Assembly: GCF_039534125.1 (NCBI RefSeq)
Contig: NZ_BAAAUV010000005.1
Span: 248,001-312,000, forward strand
Direction of reading: 5' to 3'
Source of the DNA: Actinocorallia longicatena
GTDB taxonomy: Bacteria > Actinomycetota > Actinomycetes > Streptosporangiales > Streptosporangiaceae
Length of the DNA stretch: 64,000 nucleotides
Below are positions 50,171-58,914 of the stretch, piece by piece (the first letter of the stretch is position 1; each line of letters begins with the position of its first letter). Under the pieces are notes generated by a model. That model was not told the origin of the DNA, did no database searches, and was given only the letters and a program-made list of their open reading frames with translations. Made by a program: the position numbers and the translations under genes.

Positions 50171-51861
50171 GCGCTCTCCTTTCCGGCCAGGACGTCCGCC
50201 CTGACCTCCCGCTTGAGGATCTTGCCGACCGGGTTGCGCGGGAGGACCTCCCGCAGCTCCAGGCGTTCGGGCAGCTTGTAGGAGGCGATCTTCCGCTCCC
50301 TGAGGAAGGCGACGAGGTCGGCGAGCTCCGGCGCCGCCCCCTCGGCCGGGACGACGACCGCGCAGACCCGCTCGCCGAGGATCTCGTCGGGGTAGCCGAC
50401 GACGGCCACGTCCGCGACGCCCGGATGCGCGGCGAGCAGGCCCTCGATCTCGGCGGGGGCGATGTTCATGCCGCCGCGGATGACGAGGTCCTTGGCCCGG
50501 TCGACGTAGTGCAGGAACCGGTCGTCCGCACCGGCGATCACGAACACGTCGCCGGTCTTCAGATAGCCGTCCTCGTCGAACGGGCTGGGCAGCAGGTCGC
50601 CGCCCAGGTAGCCGGGGAACACGACCGGGCCCTTCAGCCGCAGCTCGCCGGGCACACCGGGCTCGGTGACCTCCCGGCCGTCCGCGTCGACGAGCTTGAC
50701 GTTGATCTGCTCCGACAGCCGCGACGTCCAGGTGACGCCGGGCGTCCCGTAGCGGGGGAAGTACCGGGCGCGCTCCTCGGGGTCGGGCACGTCGTGCGGG
50801 TCGGTCATCAGCCCGATGCCCTCGTTCGAGCCGAAGAAGTTGATGATCCCGATCCCGTGCTCCTCCTGCCAGCCCCGCACCATCGCCGGCGGCAGCGGGG
50901 CGGAGCCCGAGCCGATGAGCCGCAGCGAGCCGATGCCCGTCGCGGCCAGCAGGTCGGGCCGGGCCAGCAGCATGCTGAGCAGGGCCGGCGGGGCGACGGT
51001 GTAGGTGGCCTGCTCCGCCGCGATCTGCTGGAGGAACACCGGCAGATTGAACGGATGGTGCTGGACGAGCAGCCCGCCGACGCGCAGCCACGGCAGGAAC
51101 ATCCCGTTGATCCCTGCCATGTTGACCATCGGGAACGGGTTGAGCAGCACGTCGTCGCGGGTCAGCCGGGGCGCGTCGACCGTCGCCCAGCTCATGGCGA
51201 GCCAGTCGTAGTGGGTGCGCGGCACGCCCTTGGGGGTGCTCTCGGTCCCCGACGTCCAGCAGATCGTCACGCAGTCGTTCGGATCGGCCGGATGCTCGGC
51301 CACGTGCGCCTCGACCCGCTCCCGCGCGCCGGGGGCGGCCGGGCCGCCGATCTCGACGTCGCCGGAGGGGCCGTAGGCGAACACGGTGTCCAGCTCCGGC
51401 AGCGCCCGCCGGACGTCGGCGGCGAGATCGCGGTCGCCGAACCGGCTCGCCGTCACGAAGGCCGTGAACTCCGCGAGCCGCCCGAGCTCGCCGACCTCGT
51501 GCTCCCGGTACTGGACGGCCAGGGGCGACACGACCGCGCCGATCCGCCACAGCGCCAGGTAGGCGGTGACGAGCTCGACGGTGTTGGGGAGCTGGAGCCC
51601 CACCACGTCGCCCGCCTCGACGCCGTGCGCGAGCAGGACGTCGGCGAGCGCCGTCACCTCATCGTCGACCTGGGCCCAGGTCAGGCGCCGGGGAGGAGAC
51701 CCGACGAGGTCCTGCTTGTCGGCCGGATCGACCAGCGCCTCGCGATCGGGTTCGGCGGCGACCCTGGCCCGGAACAGGCCGTCCATGGTCTCCTCGCTCC
51801 ACCACCCCTTCGCGGTGTACTCCGCCACCCGCTCGGCCGGGTGCAGACCTCGCGTGTTCAT
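50167..51861 (-). CDS. Acyl-CoA synthetase (AMP-dependent ligase)
   Basis: 564 residues of ANL superfamily. AMP motif TICWTSGTESTPKGVPRTHYD, A5-like motif NFFGSNEGIGL, YLKTGDVF, KDLVIRGGMNIAPAEIE, and a C-terminal catalytic Lys in NPVGKILKREVR. Activates a carboxylic acid with ATP and CoA. ATG 51861. It lies 67 bases after the binding-protein gene, in the transport operon, and is probably the first enzyme acting on the imported acid. A second ligase (59960) lies in the divergent operon. Confidence 0.9.
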   Translation of the reverse strand: MNTRGLHPAERVAEYTAKGWWSEETMDGLFRARVAAEPDREALVDPADKQDLVGSPPRRLTWAQVDDEVTALADVLLAHGVEAGDVVGLQLPNTVELVTAYLALWRIGAVVSPLAVQYREHEVGELGRLAEFTAFVTASRFGDRDLAADVRRALPELDTVFAYGPSGDVEIGGPAAPGARERVEAHVAEHPADPNDCVTICWTSGTESTPKGVPRTHYDWLAMSWATVDAPRLTRDDVLLNPFPMVNMAGINGMFLPWLRVGGLLVQHHPFNLPVFLQQIAAEQATYTVAPPALLSMLLARPDLLAATGIGSLRLIGSGSAPLPPAMVRGWQEEHGIGIINFFGSNEGIGLMTDPHDVPDPEERARYFPRYGTPGVTWTSRLSEQINVKLVDADGREVTEPGVPGELRLKGPVVFPGYLGGDLLPSPFDEDGYLKTGDVFVIAGADDRFLHYVDRAKDLVIRGGMNIAPAEIEGLLAAHPGVADVAVVGYPDEILGERVCAVVVPAEGAAPELADLVAFLRERKIASYKLPERLELREVLPRNPVGKILKREVRADVLAGKESA

Positions 51862-51928
51862 CGGTGCCTCCTGGTGCGCTCGGAAGGGCGGGCCCGTGGG
51901 GGCCCGCCCTCAATACTGCGGCCAACGA

Positions 51929-53209
51929 TCAGTTCGCGCCGGAAATGTCGATGACGTCGCCGGCGGGCTCGAAGGTCTTCTTGGACGCCGACCAGGTGAA
52001 CGGCCGGAATCCGCCGATGCCCAGGGAGTTCTCCGGGCTCATCTGCCACTTGATGCCGTCGATGAACATCGGCGGCTGGTAGGTCTGGGTGCGGGCGGTC
52101 TTGATGATGCCCAGCTTGCTGAGGCCGTCGCCGGAGGCCGCGGCCTTGGTGAAGGCGTCGACCATCATGTCGGCGATCACCCAGCCGTTGACGGTGTAGC
52201 TGTTCAGCGGGAGCTTCACGCCCTGGGCCTGCGCGTCGGCCAGGTACTGCTTGACCCCGGCGTCGTCCTTGTACAGGGCGTTGCCCGGGTCCTTCAGCCA
52301 GACCATGACCTGCTGGCCGTCGGCGGCGTCGCCGGCGGGCTCGTAGAGGGTCTTGCCGTCGACGCAGTTGGCGGGCTGCACGAACGTCTCGGGCTTCCAG
52401 CCGGAACGGCCGACGGCCTGGCTGAGCGCGAGGCAGTCGGTGGTGACGCCCGCGTCGACGAGGACCTTGGCGCCGGTCGCCTTCAGGGTGGTCGCGGCGG
52501 CGTTCGGGTCGGTCAGCGGCGCCTCCTTGACGATCTTGAGGTTGGTGCCCTCGATCGCCTTCTTGAAGCCGTCGGCGTAGGACTGCCCGGACTCGGTCTG
52601 GTTGGCCGCGAGCGCGATGTCGGTGCCGCTGGGGTACTTGGCCTTCAGCCCGGCGACGACCGCCTTCATCTCGGCGTCGGCCGAGGGCAGGTACTCGGTG
52701 GTCCACGGGAAGTTCTTGGCGTCCTTGTACGCCGGCAGCGAGGCCTGCCCGAACAGCAGCGGGACGCACTGCTCGTTCTGGTCGTCGGCGACCGCGTTGA
52801 CCTGGCCGGAGCCGAAGGTCTCCAGGACGTGCACGCCGTCCTTCTGGATCAGCTCGTTGACGTTGGACTTGGCGCGCTCGGGGTTGAACGCGTCGTCCTT
52901 GGCCACGACCTCGACCTTGACCCCGCCGATGCCACCGGCGGCGTTGGCGACCGCGAAGCGGCCCTTCATGCCGTCGATGACGGCGCCCACGGCGGCGGCG
53001 AGCGGACCGGACAGCGGCGCGCTCCAGCCGACCTTGAGCGTGCCGGTGATCTTCGCGGTGGCGGCGTCCGGGTCGGCGCAGTCCGCGGCGGAGATCGAGC
53101 CGGGGGCGGCCGACGCGCCGGTGGTGGTCTCGTCGTCGGAACCGGACCCGCAGGCGCTCAGCAGCAGCGCGGCGGAGACTCCCAGAGCGGTCAGGCTGGT
53201 CCTCTTCAT
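51929..53209 (-). CDS. Branched-chain-amino-acid-type (LivK-like) ABC binding lipoprotein
   Basis: 426 residues. Lipoprotein signal MKRTSLTALGVSAALLLSAC with lipobox LLSAC (C20) and a Ser/Thr linker. Type I periplasmic fold like LivK: LKVGWSAPLSGPLAAAVGAVIDGMKGRFAVANAAGGIGGVKVEVVAKDDAFNPERAKSNVNELI. Homologues of this branch often bind aromatic, terpenoid or steroid-related acids rather than amino acids. The ATG overlaps the LivM stop by four bases. Ligand unknown. Confidence 0.9.
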   Translation of the reverse strand: MKRTSLTALGVSAALLLSACGSGSDDETTTGASAAPGSISAADCADPDAATAKITGTLKVGWSAPLSGPLAAAVGAVIDGMKGRFAVANAAGGIGGVKVEVVAKDDAFNPERAKSNVNELIQKDGVHVLETFGSGQVNAVADDQNEQCVPLLFGQASLPAYKDAKNFPWTTEYLPSADAEMKAVVAGLKAKYPSGTDIALAANQTESGQSYADGFKKAIEGTNLKIVKEAPLTDPNAAATTLKATGAKVLVDAGVTTDCLALSQAVGRSGWKPETFVQPANCVDGKTLYEPAGDAADGQQVMVWLKDPGNALYKDDAGVKQYLADAQAQGVKLPLNSYTVNGWVIADMMVDAFTKAAASGDGLSKLGIIKTARTQTYQPPMFIDGIKWQMSPENSLGIGGFRPFTWSASKKTFEPAGDVIDISGAN

Positions 53210-54324
53210 GCTTGATCTCTTTCCATGGAATCGCCGGATCCGTCCGGCTTCGGGGTGGGGGAGGGATGAGTTCGGGGAACGATCCGCACGATGCCCCGCG
53301 CGGTCCGCTCCAGGCGGCCGACGACTCCCTCGGGCATGAGGAAGACGATGAGGATGAGGACAGCGCCGAAGAGGATGCCGGACACGTGCCCGGACACCAC
53401 GTCGGACGTCCAGTAGGGGACGAACACCACGGCGAGGGCCCCCGCGACCGGCCCGTACAGGGTCGCGACGCCGCCGAGGAACAGGCCCGTGATGAGCTCG
53501 ATGGACTTGAGGAGGGTGAAGGAGCCGTCGGGTGAGAGCGCGCCCACGTACATCGCGAACAGCCCGCCGGCCAGGCCGGTGATGGCGCCCGACAGCCCGA
53601 ACACCAGGGTCTTGACCGAGGCGATGCGCACCCCGCTGGCCGCGGCGGCGAGCTCGTTGTCCCGGGTCGCGATCATCGCGATGCCGGTGCGGCTGCGGGT
53701 GAGGTTGCGCACCAGCAGCAGGGTCAGGACGAGCAGGATCGCGCTGACCCAGTACAGGAACACGCCGCGGTCGCCCAGGCGCAGGCCGGTCCACTCCGGC
53801 GGGGCGAGCTGCCGCGACCGGATGACCATGCCGGCGGCGCCGCCGGTCAGATCGGCGAACCTGCGGACGATCTCGGGGAAGGCCACCCCGACGGCGAGCG
53901 TCACCAGGGCCAGGTAGAGGCCGCGGATCCGCAGTGCGGGCAGGCCCACGAGGAAGCCCAGCGCGAAGCAGATCACGACCGCGACCGGCAGCGTCAGCAG
54001 CGGCTCGACCTCGTACTTCACGATGAGGACGCCCGTGGTGTAGGCGCCGAGCCCGAAGAAGGCCGAGTGCCCGATGGACAGCAGCCCGGTGTAGCCGGTC
54101 GCGAGGTTGAGCCCGCTGATCGCGATCGCGAAGATCAGGACGCTGGTGAGCTGCCCGACCCGGAACGGTTCGAGCCCGGCCCCGGCGAGCAGCAGGAGCA
54201 GCACGACCAGGGGCACGGCCACCCGGACGGCCCAGTGGGCGCCGGAGCCCTCCTCGATGACGAACCGGGGTCCGCGCTCTCCGGCGGCGGAGGGCCGCCG
54301 GGTCTTCTCCGTCATGGTCGTCAC
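53206..54324 (-). CDS. Branched-chain-type ABC permease (LivM-like)
   Basis: 372 residues with about nine membrane helices. The LivM signature is present (ISGLNLATGYTGLLSIGHSAFFGLGAYTTG). GTG 54324 overlaps the LivH stop; GGAG is five bases upstream. An ATG at 54315 is the alternative. Second channel subunit. Confidence 0.9.
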   Translation of the reverse strand: MTTMTEKTRRPSAAGERGPRFVIEEGSGAHWAVRVAVPLVVLLLLLAGAGLEPFRVGQLTSVLIFAIAISGLNLATGYTGLLSIGHSAFFGLGAYTTGVLIVKYEVEPLLTLPVAVVICFALGFLVGLPALRIRGLYLALVTLAVGVAFPEIVRRFADLTGGAAGMVIRSRQLAPPEWTGLRLGDRGVFLYWVSAILLVLTLLLVRNLTRSRTGIAMIATRDNELAAAASGVRIASVKTLVFGLSGAITGLAGGLFAMYVGALSPDGSFTLLKSIELITGLFLGGVATLYGPVAGALAVVFVPYWTSDVVSGHVSGILFGAVLILIVFLMPEGVVGRLERTARGIVRIVPRTHPSPTPKPDGSGDSMERDQA

Positions 54325-55217
54325 AGCCGCTCCATCTGCCGGGTGCCGAACAGCCCGGTGGGGCGGAACAGCAGGATCGCCACGATCACGACCAGGGCGG
54401 CCGTCTGCGGCAGGGTGCCGCCGATGAAGTCGACGTAGCCGGTGATCATCGCCTCGAGGAGGCCGATCGTCAGGCCGCCGACCACCGCTCCGATGGGGCT
54501 GTCGAGCCCGCCGAACAGGGCCGCGGCCGAGGCGTAGATGAGGATGGGGAACATGGTCGTCAGGCTGAGCTGCTGCGCCGACAGCGGAGTGACCAGCACT
54601 CCGGCGAGCGAGCCGATCGTCCCGGCGAGGCCCCAGCCCAGCATGAGGATCCGGCCGGTCGGCACGCCGCTGAGGGCGGCCGACTCGGGGTTGTCGGCGA
54701 CGGCCCGCATGTTCAGCCCGAGCCTGGTCCGGTTGAACAGCAGGAACACGGCGCCGATCATGAGGATCACGAACAGCCAGACGCCGAGGGCGTCGAAGTA
54801 GAGCCGGGCCCCGCCGACGCCGACGTAGTCGTCCTGGCCGCCGGGGAACAGGCCGTCCATCGGCTTGGTCTCGGAGTTCCACAGCAGCCCGGCGAGCGCG
54901 TTGAACCCCGTGAACAACCCCAGGGCGACGATCAGTGTCGCCATGTCGTTGCGTTTGCGGACCGGGCGGATCAGCGTCCGCTCGACGACCGCGCCGAGCA
55001 GGAAGCCCACGATCGCCGCGACGAGCGCGCCGATCCAGATCGAGACGCCCTGCGTGGTCAGCCACCAGGCGATGTAGGTGGTGAACAGGGCCATCTCACC
55101 CTGCGCGAAGTTGATCGTGCCGGTGCCGCGGAAGACCACGACCAGGGCCAGCGCCATGATGGCGTAGACGGTCCCGTTGGTGATCCCGTCGAACAGCCGT
55201 TCAAGGAAGATGTCCAT
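54321..55217 (-). CDS. Branched-chain-type ABC permease (LivH-like)
   Basis: 298 residues with about eight helices: LFDGITNGTVYAIMALALVVVFRGTGTINFAQGEMALFTTY is the LivH start, and FGGLDSPIGAVVGGLTIGLLEAM is the end-region motif. GAGGGAGC precedes the ATG. First channel subunit. Confidence 0.92.
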   Translation of the reverse strand: MDIFLERLFDGITNGTVYAIMALALVVVFRGTGTINFAQGEMALFTTYIAWWLTTQGVSIWIGALVAAIVGFLLGAVVERTLIRPVRKRNDMATLIVALGLFTGFNALAGLLWNSETKPMDGLFPGGQDDYVGVGGARLYFDALGVWLFVILMIGAVFLLFNRTRLGLNMRAVADNPESAALSGVPTGRILMLGWGLAGTIGSLAGVLVTPLSAQQLSLTTMFPILIYASAAALFGGLDSPIGAVVGGLTIGLLEAMITGYVDFIGGTLPQTAALVVIVAILLFRPTGLFGTRQMERL

Positions 55218-55226
55218 CAGGCTCCC

Positions 55227-55937
55227 TCACAGACCCAGGTAGGCGCGGCGGATGGACTCGTCGGCGCGGAAGCCCTCGGCGTCGCCCGAGGCCACGACCC
55301 GGCCGACCTCGAGCAGGTAGACCCGGGAGGCCAGGCCGAGGGCGAGCTCGGCGTTCTGCTCGACGAGGAGCAGGGCGGTGCCCTGCTCGCGGTTGATGTC
55401 GCCGAGCGTCGAGAACAGCTCGGAGACGATCTTGGGGGCGAGGCCGAGACTCGGCTCGTCGCACAGCAGCAGCTTGGGGCGGCTCATCAGGGCCCTGGCC
55501 ACGGCGAGCATCTGCTGCTCGCCGCCGGACAGCGTCCCGGCCTCCTGGCCGGACCGGGCGGCGAGGATCGGGAAGACCTCGCACCAGCGGTCGATGTCGG
55601 CCTTGATCTCCGCGGTGTCGCGGCGCAGTGCCGCGCCGACCCGCAGGTTGTCCAGCACGCTGAGGTGGGAGAACGTGCCGCGGCCCTGGGGGACGAGGCT
55701 GACGCCGCGGCCGACGATCTGGGCGGGGTTGAGGCCGTCCAGCGGGGCTCCGTCGAAGGTGACGGTCCCGCCGTGCGGGATGAGGGCGGTCAGGGCGCGC
55801 ATCGTGGTGGTCTTCCCCGCGCCGTTCGCGCCGAGCACGACCACGACCTCGCCGGGCTCGACGGTCAGGTCGAGGCCGTGCAGGACCCTGGCCTGCCCGT
55901 ATCCGGCGGTCAGGCCGGTGACTTCGAGGAGGCTCAT
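55227..55937 (-). CDS. Branched-chain-type ABC ATPase (LivF-like)
   Basis: 236 residues. Walker A GANGAGKTT, signature LSGGEQQMLAVARAL, Walker B LLLCDEPSLGLAP. The short size and LivF-type end (RRAYLGL) place it. ATGA overlap with livG-like gene. Confidence 0.92.
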   Translation of the reverse strand: MSLLEVTGLTAGYGQARVLHGLDLTVEPGEVVVVLGANGAGKTTTMRALTALIPHGGTVTFDGAPLDGLNPAQIVGRGVSLVPQGRGTFSHLSVLDNLRVGAALRRDTAEIKADIDRWCEVFPILAARSGQEAGTLSGGEQQMLAVARALMSRPKLLLCDEPSLGLAPKIVSELFSTLGDINREQGTALLLVEQNAELALGLASRVYLLEVGRVVASGDAEGFRADESIRRAYLGL

Positions 55938-56716
55938 GAGGCCCGTCCCAGGTAGGCGGAGATCACGCGGTCGTCCGCGCGGACGTCCTCGGGCCTGCCG
56001 TCGGCGATGCGCCGACCGGACTCCATCGCGACGACGTGGTCGCTGATGCCCATGACGAGGCCCATGTGGTGCTCGACCAGCAGCGCGCCGAGACCCCGCT
56101 CGGAGGCCAGCCGGACGATCAGCTCGCCCAGCTCGTCGACCTCGGCGTGGGTGAGGCCGCCGGCGGGTTCGTCGAGCAGCAGGAGGCGGGGCCTCGCGGC
56201 CAGGGCCCTGGCCAGCTCGACCCGCTTCAGGGTGCCGAAGGGCAGGCCGGCGGCGGGCTGGTGGGCGAGGCCGCCCAGGCCCAGGTCGTCGAGGATCTCG
56301 AGCGCCTCGGCGGTCAGCGCCCGCTGCTTCGAGCGCGTGGTCGGCCACCCCAGCATCGCCGCGGCGAAACCGGACGGGGTGCGCGCGTGCGCCCCGACGA
56401 GGGTGTTCTCCAGGACGGTCAGCGAGGGGAAGAGCGCCAGGTTCTGGAACGTCCTGGCGATGCCCAGCCGGACGATCCGGTCGGGCCGGACGGACAGCAG
56501 GTCGGTGCCGCCGAACGTGATGCTCCCCGCGTCGGGCCGGTAGATCCGGGTGACGCAGTTGAACAGGGTGGTCTTCCCGGCGCCGTTCGGGCCGATCAGC
56601 CCGCAGACCTCTCCCGGCGCGACCGCCAGGGACACGCCGTCCAGGGCGGTGACGCCGCCGAACCGCAGGGTCACATCGGTGATCTTGAGTTCGGGAGGTG
56701 GGTCTTGTGTTGCCAT
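55934..56716 (-). CDS. Branched-chain-type ABC ATPase (LivG-like)
   Basis: 260 residues. Walker A GPNGAGKTT, RTFQNLALFPSLTVLENTLVGAHAR (LivG-specific stretch), LPFGTLKRVELARALA signature, LLLLDEPAGGL Walker B. GGAGAGGAG lies upstream of the ATG. First gene of the eight-gene operon, so its promoter at 56777-56806 serves transporter, ligase, LEH-like and LLM genes. Confidence 0.93.
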   Translation of the reverse strand: MATQDPPPELKITDVTLRFGGVTALDGVSLAVAPGEVCGLIGPNGAGKTTLFNCVTRIYRPDAGSITFGGTDLLSVRPDRIVRLGIARTFQNLALFPSLTVLENTLVGAHARTPSGFAAAMLGWPTTRSKQRALTAEALEILDDLGLGGLAHQPAAGLPFGTLKRVELARALAARPRLLLLDEPAGGLTHAEVDELGELIVRLASERGLGALLVEHHMGLVMGISDHVVAMESGRRIADGRPEDVRADDRVISAYLGRAS

Positions 56717-56778
56717 CCAGCTGCGCTCCTCTCCGGTTTCGACACTTCAGTTATGAGTGTGTTGCCGGTCACATACTT

Positions 56779-56796
56779 GCTACAACAAAGAGAGTG
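56779..56796 (-). promoter_or_regulatory. 18-bp shared element in the livG-side promoter
   Basis: Reads CACTCTCTTTGTTGTAGC on the operon strand; 16 of 18 bases equal the element at 56870-56887 (+ strand). On this strand a -35 TTGACG (56801-56806) and a -10-like TAGCAA (56777-56782) flank it with an 18-bp spacer, so it fills the promoter spacer and touches the -10. Confidence 0.6.
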
Positions 56797-56869
56797 ACCA
56801 CGTCAATGGCCTGATATCGGAACGAGATCTGGCGATTTTGGAGAGACCCGGGTTGCCCCTTTGCCTAGA

Positions 56870-56887
56870 CACTCTGTTAGTTGTAGC
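56870..56887 (+). promoter_or_regulatory. 18-bp shared element in the 56922-side promoter
   Basis: Reads CACTCTGTTAGTTGTAGC, nearly the same as the opposite-strand element at 56779-56796. Flanked by a -35-like TTGCCT (56861-56866) and -10-like TAGCGT (56884-56889), spacer 17. Suggests the two divergent operons share a regulator. Confidence 0.6.
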
Positions 56888-56921
56888 GTGATGAGACCGG
56901 GATCACCCTCGAGGAGGACCA

Positions 56922-57461
56922 ATGAGCGACCCCGTCCCGCCCGCCGTCCGGGCACTGCTGGACAAGCAGGAGATCACCGAGCTGCTGGCGCGCTACCTGC
57001 GCGCCGCCGACCGCGGTGACGCCGACGGCCTCGCCGCCTGCTACCTGCCCGGCGCCACCGAGGACCACGGCGGCGTGTACACCGGCGACGCCGCCGGATA
57101 CGTCGAGCAGATCCGGCCGGTGCTGACCCACCCCAAGGGCCGGACCATGCACTGCATGTCGAACGTCCTGATCGACCTCGACGGCGACAGCGCGTTCTCG
57201 GAGTCCTACGTGGTGACCTTCAGCGCCGTCCGCACCAGCGACGGCCACGGCCACTCCTTCGTCGGCGCCCGCCTGCTCGACCGGCTCGAACGCCGCGACG
57301 GCCGCTGGGGCATCGCCCACCGGCAGCTCGTCTGGGAGTTCAGCCACGACGCGCCCGCCACCGAGACCTGGCTGTTCGGCATGCTGATCGACGACCCGGA
57401 GAAGCTGGCGCGCGGCGTCAAGTTCCCGGCCGACCCGGTGTACAAGGGGGCCGCCCGATGA
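56922..57461 (+). CDS. SnoaL-like (NTF2-fold) protein
   Basis: 179 residues: LLDKQEITELLARYLRAADRGDADGLAACYLPGATEDHGG and HCMSNVLIDLDGDSAFSESYVVTFSAVRTSDG, GRWGIAHRQLVWEFS. SnoaL_4-type fold, as in small lyases or hydratases of ring systems. GAGGAGGACC precedes the ATG. First gene of the right-hand operon, with ATGA overlap to the SDR gene. Catalytic residues not assigned. Confidence 0.8.
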   Translation: MSDPVPPAVRALLDKQEITELLARYLRAADRGDADGLAACYLPGATEDHGGVYTGDAAGYVEQIRPVLTHPKGRTMHCMSNVLIDLDGDSAFSESYVVTFSAVRTSDGHGHSFVGARLLDRLERRDGRWGIAHRQLVWEFSHDAPATETWLFGMLIDDPEKLARGVKFPADPVYKGAAR

Positions 57462-58225
57462 GCGGAGCACGCAGGACCTACGCCGGAGCGACCGCGCTGG
57501 TGACCGGCGCGACGCGCGGCATCGGGGCGGCGTTCGTCGCCGAGCTGTTCGAACAGGGCGCCAAGGCCGTCTACGCCGGGGCGCGCAACCCCGCCGACGT
57601 GCCCGCCGAACTGCTGGAGGCCGGGGCCAGGCCGGTCCGGCTGGACATCACCGACCTGGGCCAGGTCGCCGCCGCGGCCGCGGAGTGCCCGGACGTCTCC
57701 GTACTGGTCAACAACGCGGGATACCACGCCAACCAGCGGCTCGTCCTGAACGACGACCCGGCGGCGGCCCGCGCGGAGATGGACGTCAACTACTTCGGGA
57801 CGCTCAACATGACCCGCGCGTTCGCTCCCGTCCTGGGCGCCAACGGCGGCGGCCAGATCATCAACGTGCTGTCCGTCGCGGCGATCTTCCCGACCGCGTT
57901 CATGGGCGGCTACTCGCCCGCCAAGGCCGCGACCCTCTACCTCAGCACGATCACCCGCGCCGAGCTGGAGCCGCAGGGCACCGACGTCACCGCGCTGATC
58001 GTCGGCTCGGTCGACACCCAGATGGCCGCCCACGTGGACGGTGAGAAGGAGGACCCGCGCGACATCGCGCGCGCCGGCCTCAAGGCCGCCCTGCGCGGGG
58101 AGCACGTCGCCGACACCGACTGGATGGCCGTGGACTCCCGCGCCCGCCTGGCCCGCGACCCCGCCCGCTACGAACGGGGCCTGGCCAAGGTCCTGAACGC
58201 GACGCAGCTGAGGACCGGCCGATGA
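57458..58225 (+). CDS. Short-chain dehydrogenase/reductase
   Basis: 255 residues of classical SDR: cofactor loop TGATRGIG, NNAG at 85-88, catalytic S139 (VLSV), Y152 and K156 (YSPAK). Oxidises or reduces a hydroxyl/ketone with NAD(P). It overlaps its neighbours by four bases on each side. Confidence 0.92.
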   Translation: MSGARRTYAGATALVTGATRGIGAAFVAELFEQGAKAVYAGARNPADVPAELLEAGARPVRLDITDLGQVAAAAAECPDVSVLVNNAGYHANQRLVLNDDPAAARAEMDVNYFGTLNMTRAFAPVLGANGGGQIINVLSVAAIFPTAFMGGYSPAKAATLYLSTITRAELEPQGTDVTALIVGSVDTQMAAHVDGEKEDPRDIARAGLKAALRGEHVADTDWMAVDSRARLARDPARYERGLAKVLNATQLRTGR

Positions 58226-58914
58226 GCGGGCCCGAGCTGATCCAGGCCACGATCGCCGCCCGCTCCCTGCCCGACACCGCCGAGCAGGCCAGGGCGCTGT
58301 TCGGGCTGCCGCCCGGCTTCCCCGACCCCGAGCTGGCCGACTGGGGGATCGTCAACGAGATCCTCGGCCTCGGCCGCACCTATGTCGAGATCGTCGCGCC
58401 GTCGTCGGAGACCTCGGCCCTGCACCGCTTCCTGGCCCGCGGTGAGGGCGGCTACGTGGTGGGGATGAAGGTCCCCGACACCGACGCGATGATCGAGCGG
58501 GCCGCCGAGCGGGGCGTCCGGGTGGCGCACCGCCAGGAGTTCCACGGCGCCGACATCGTCCAGCTCCACCCCGGTGAGCTGGGCGTGATGCTGGAGGCCG
58601 ACCGGCTCCCCGACGGCAAGGACTGGCACTACGACGACTGGGACGTCCCCGCCCGTCCCGCCGACGCCGCGACGGGCGACCTCGTGGCCGTCGACATCGC
58701 CGTCGAGGACCCCGCCGGGACCGCCGAGGTCTGGGCGCACGTGCTCGACGCCGAGCTCGACGGGCCCGCCGCGGTGCGGGCCGGGGGAGTGATCCGGTTC
58801 GTCCCCGCGGAGGGGCGGCGCGGGCTCGTCGCCGTCGACGTCCTCGCCCCCGAGGCGTCCGAGCACACCATCGCCGGGCTGCTCGTCCGGTGCGTGACCG
58901 AGGAGAAGGCATGA
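58222..58914 (+). CDS. VOC (glyoxalase/dioxygenase-fold) protein
   Basis: 230 residues with two VOC modules (VNEILGLGRTYVEIVAPSS; DLVAVDIAVEDPAGTAEVWAHVLDAEL). The paired beta-alpha-beta-beta-beta units resemble glyoxalase or methylmalonyl-CoA epimerase-like proteins. Metal ligands: not all are obvious. Overlaps neighbours by four bases. Function within the pathway unknown. Confidence 0.78.
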   Translation: MSGPELIQATIAARSLPDTAEQARALFGLPPGFPDPELADWGIVNEILGLGRTYVEIVAPSSETSALHRFLARGEGGYVVGMKVPDTDAMIERAAERGVRVAHRQEFHGADIVQLHPGELGVMLEADRLPDGKDWHYDDWDVPARPADAATGDLVAVDIAVEDPAGTAEVWAHVLDAELDGPAAVRAGGVIRFVPAEGRRGLVAVDVLAPEASEHTIAGLLVRCVTEEKA

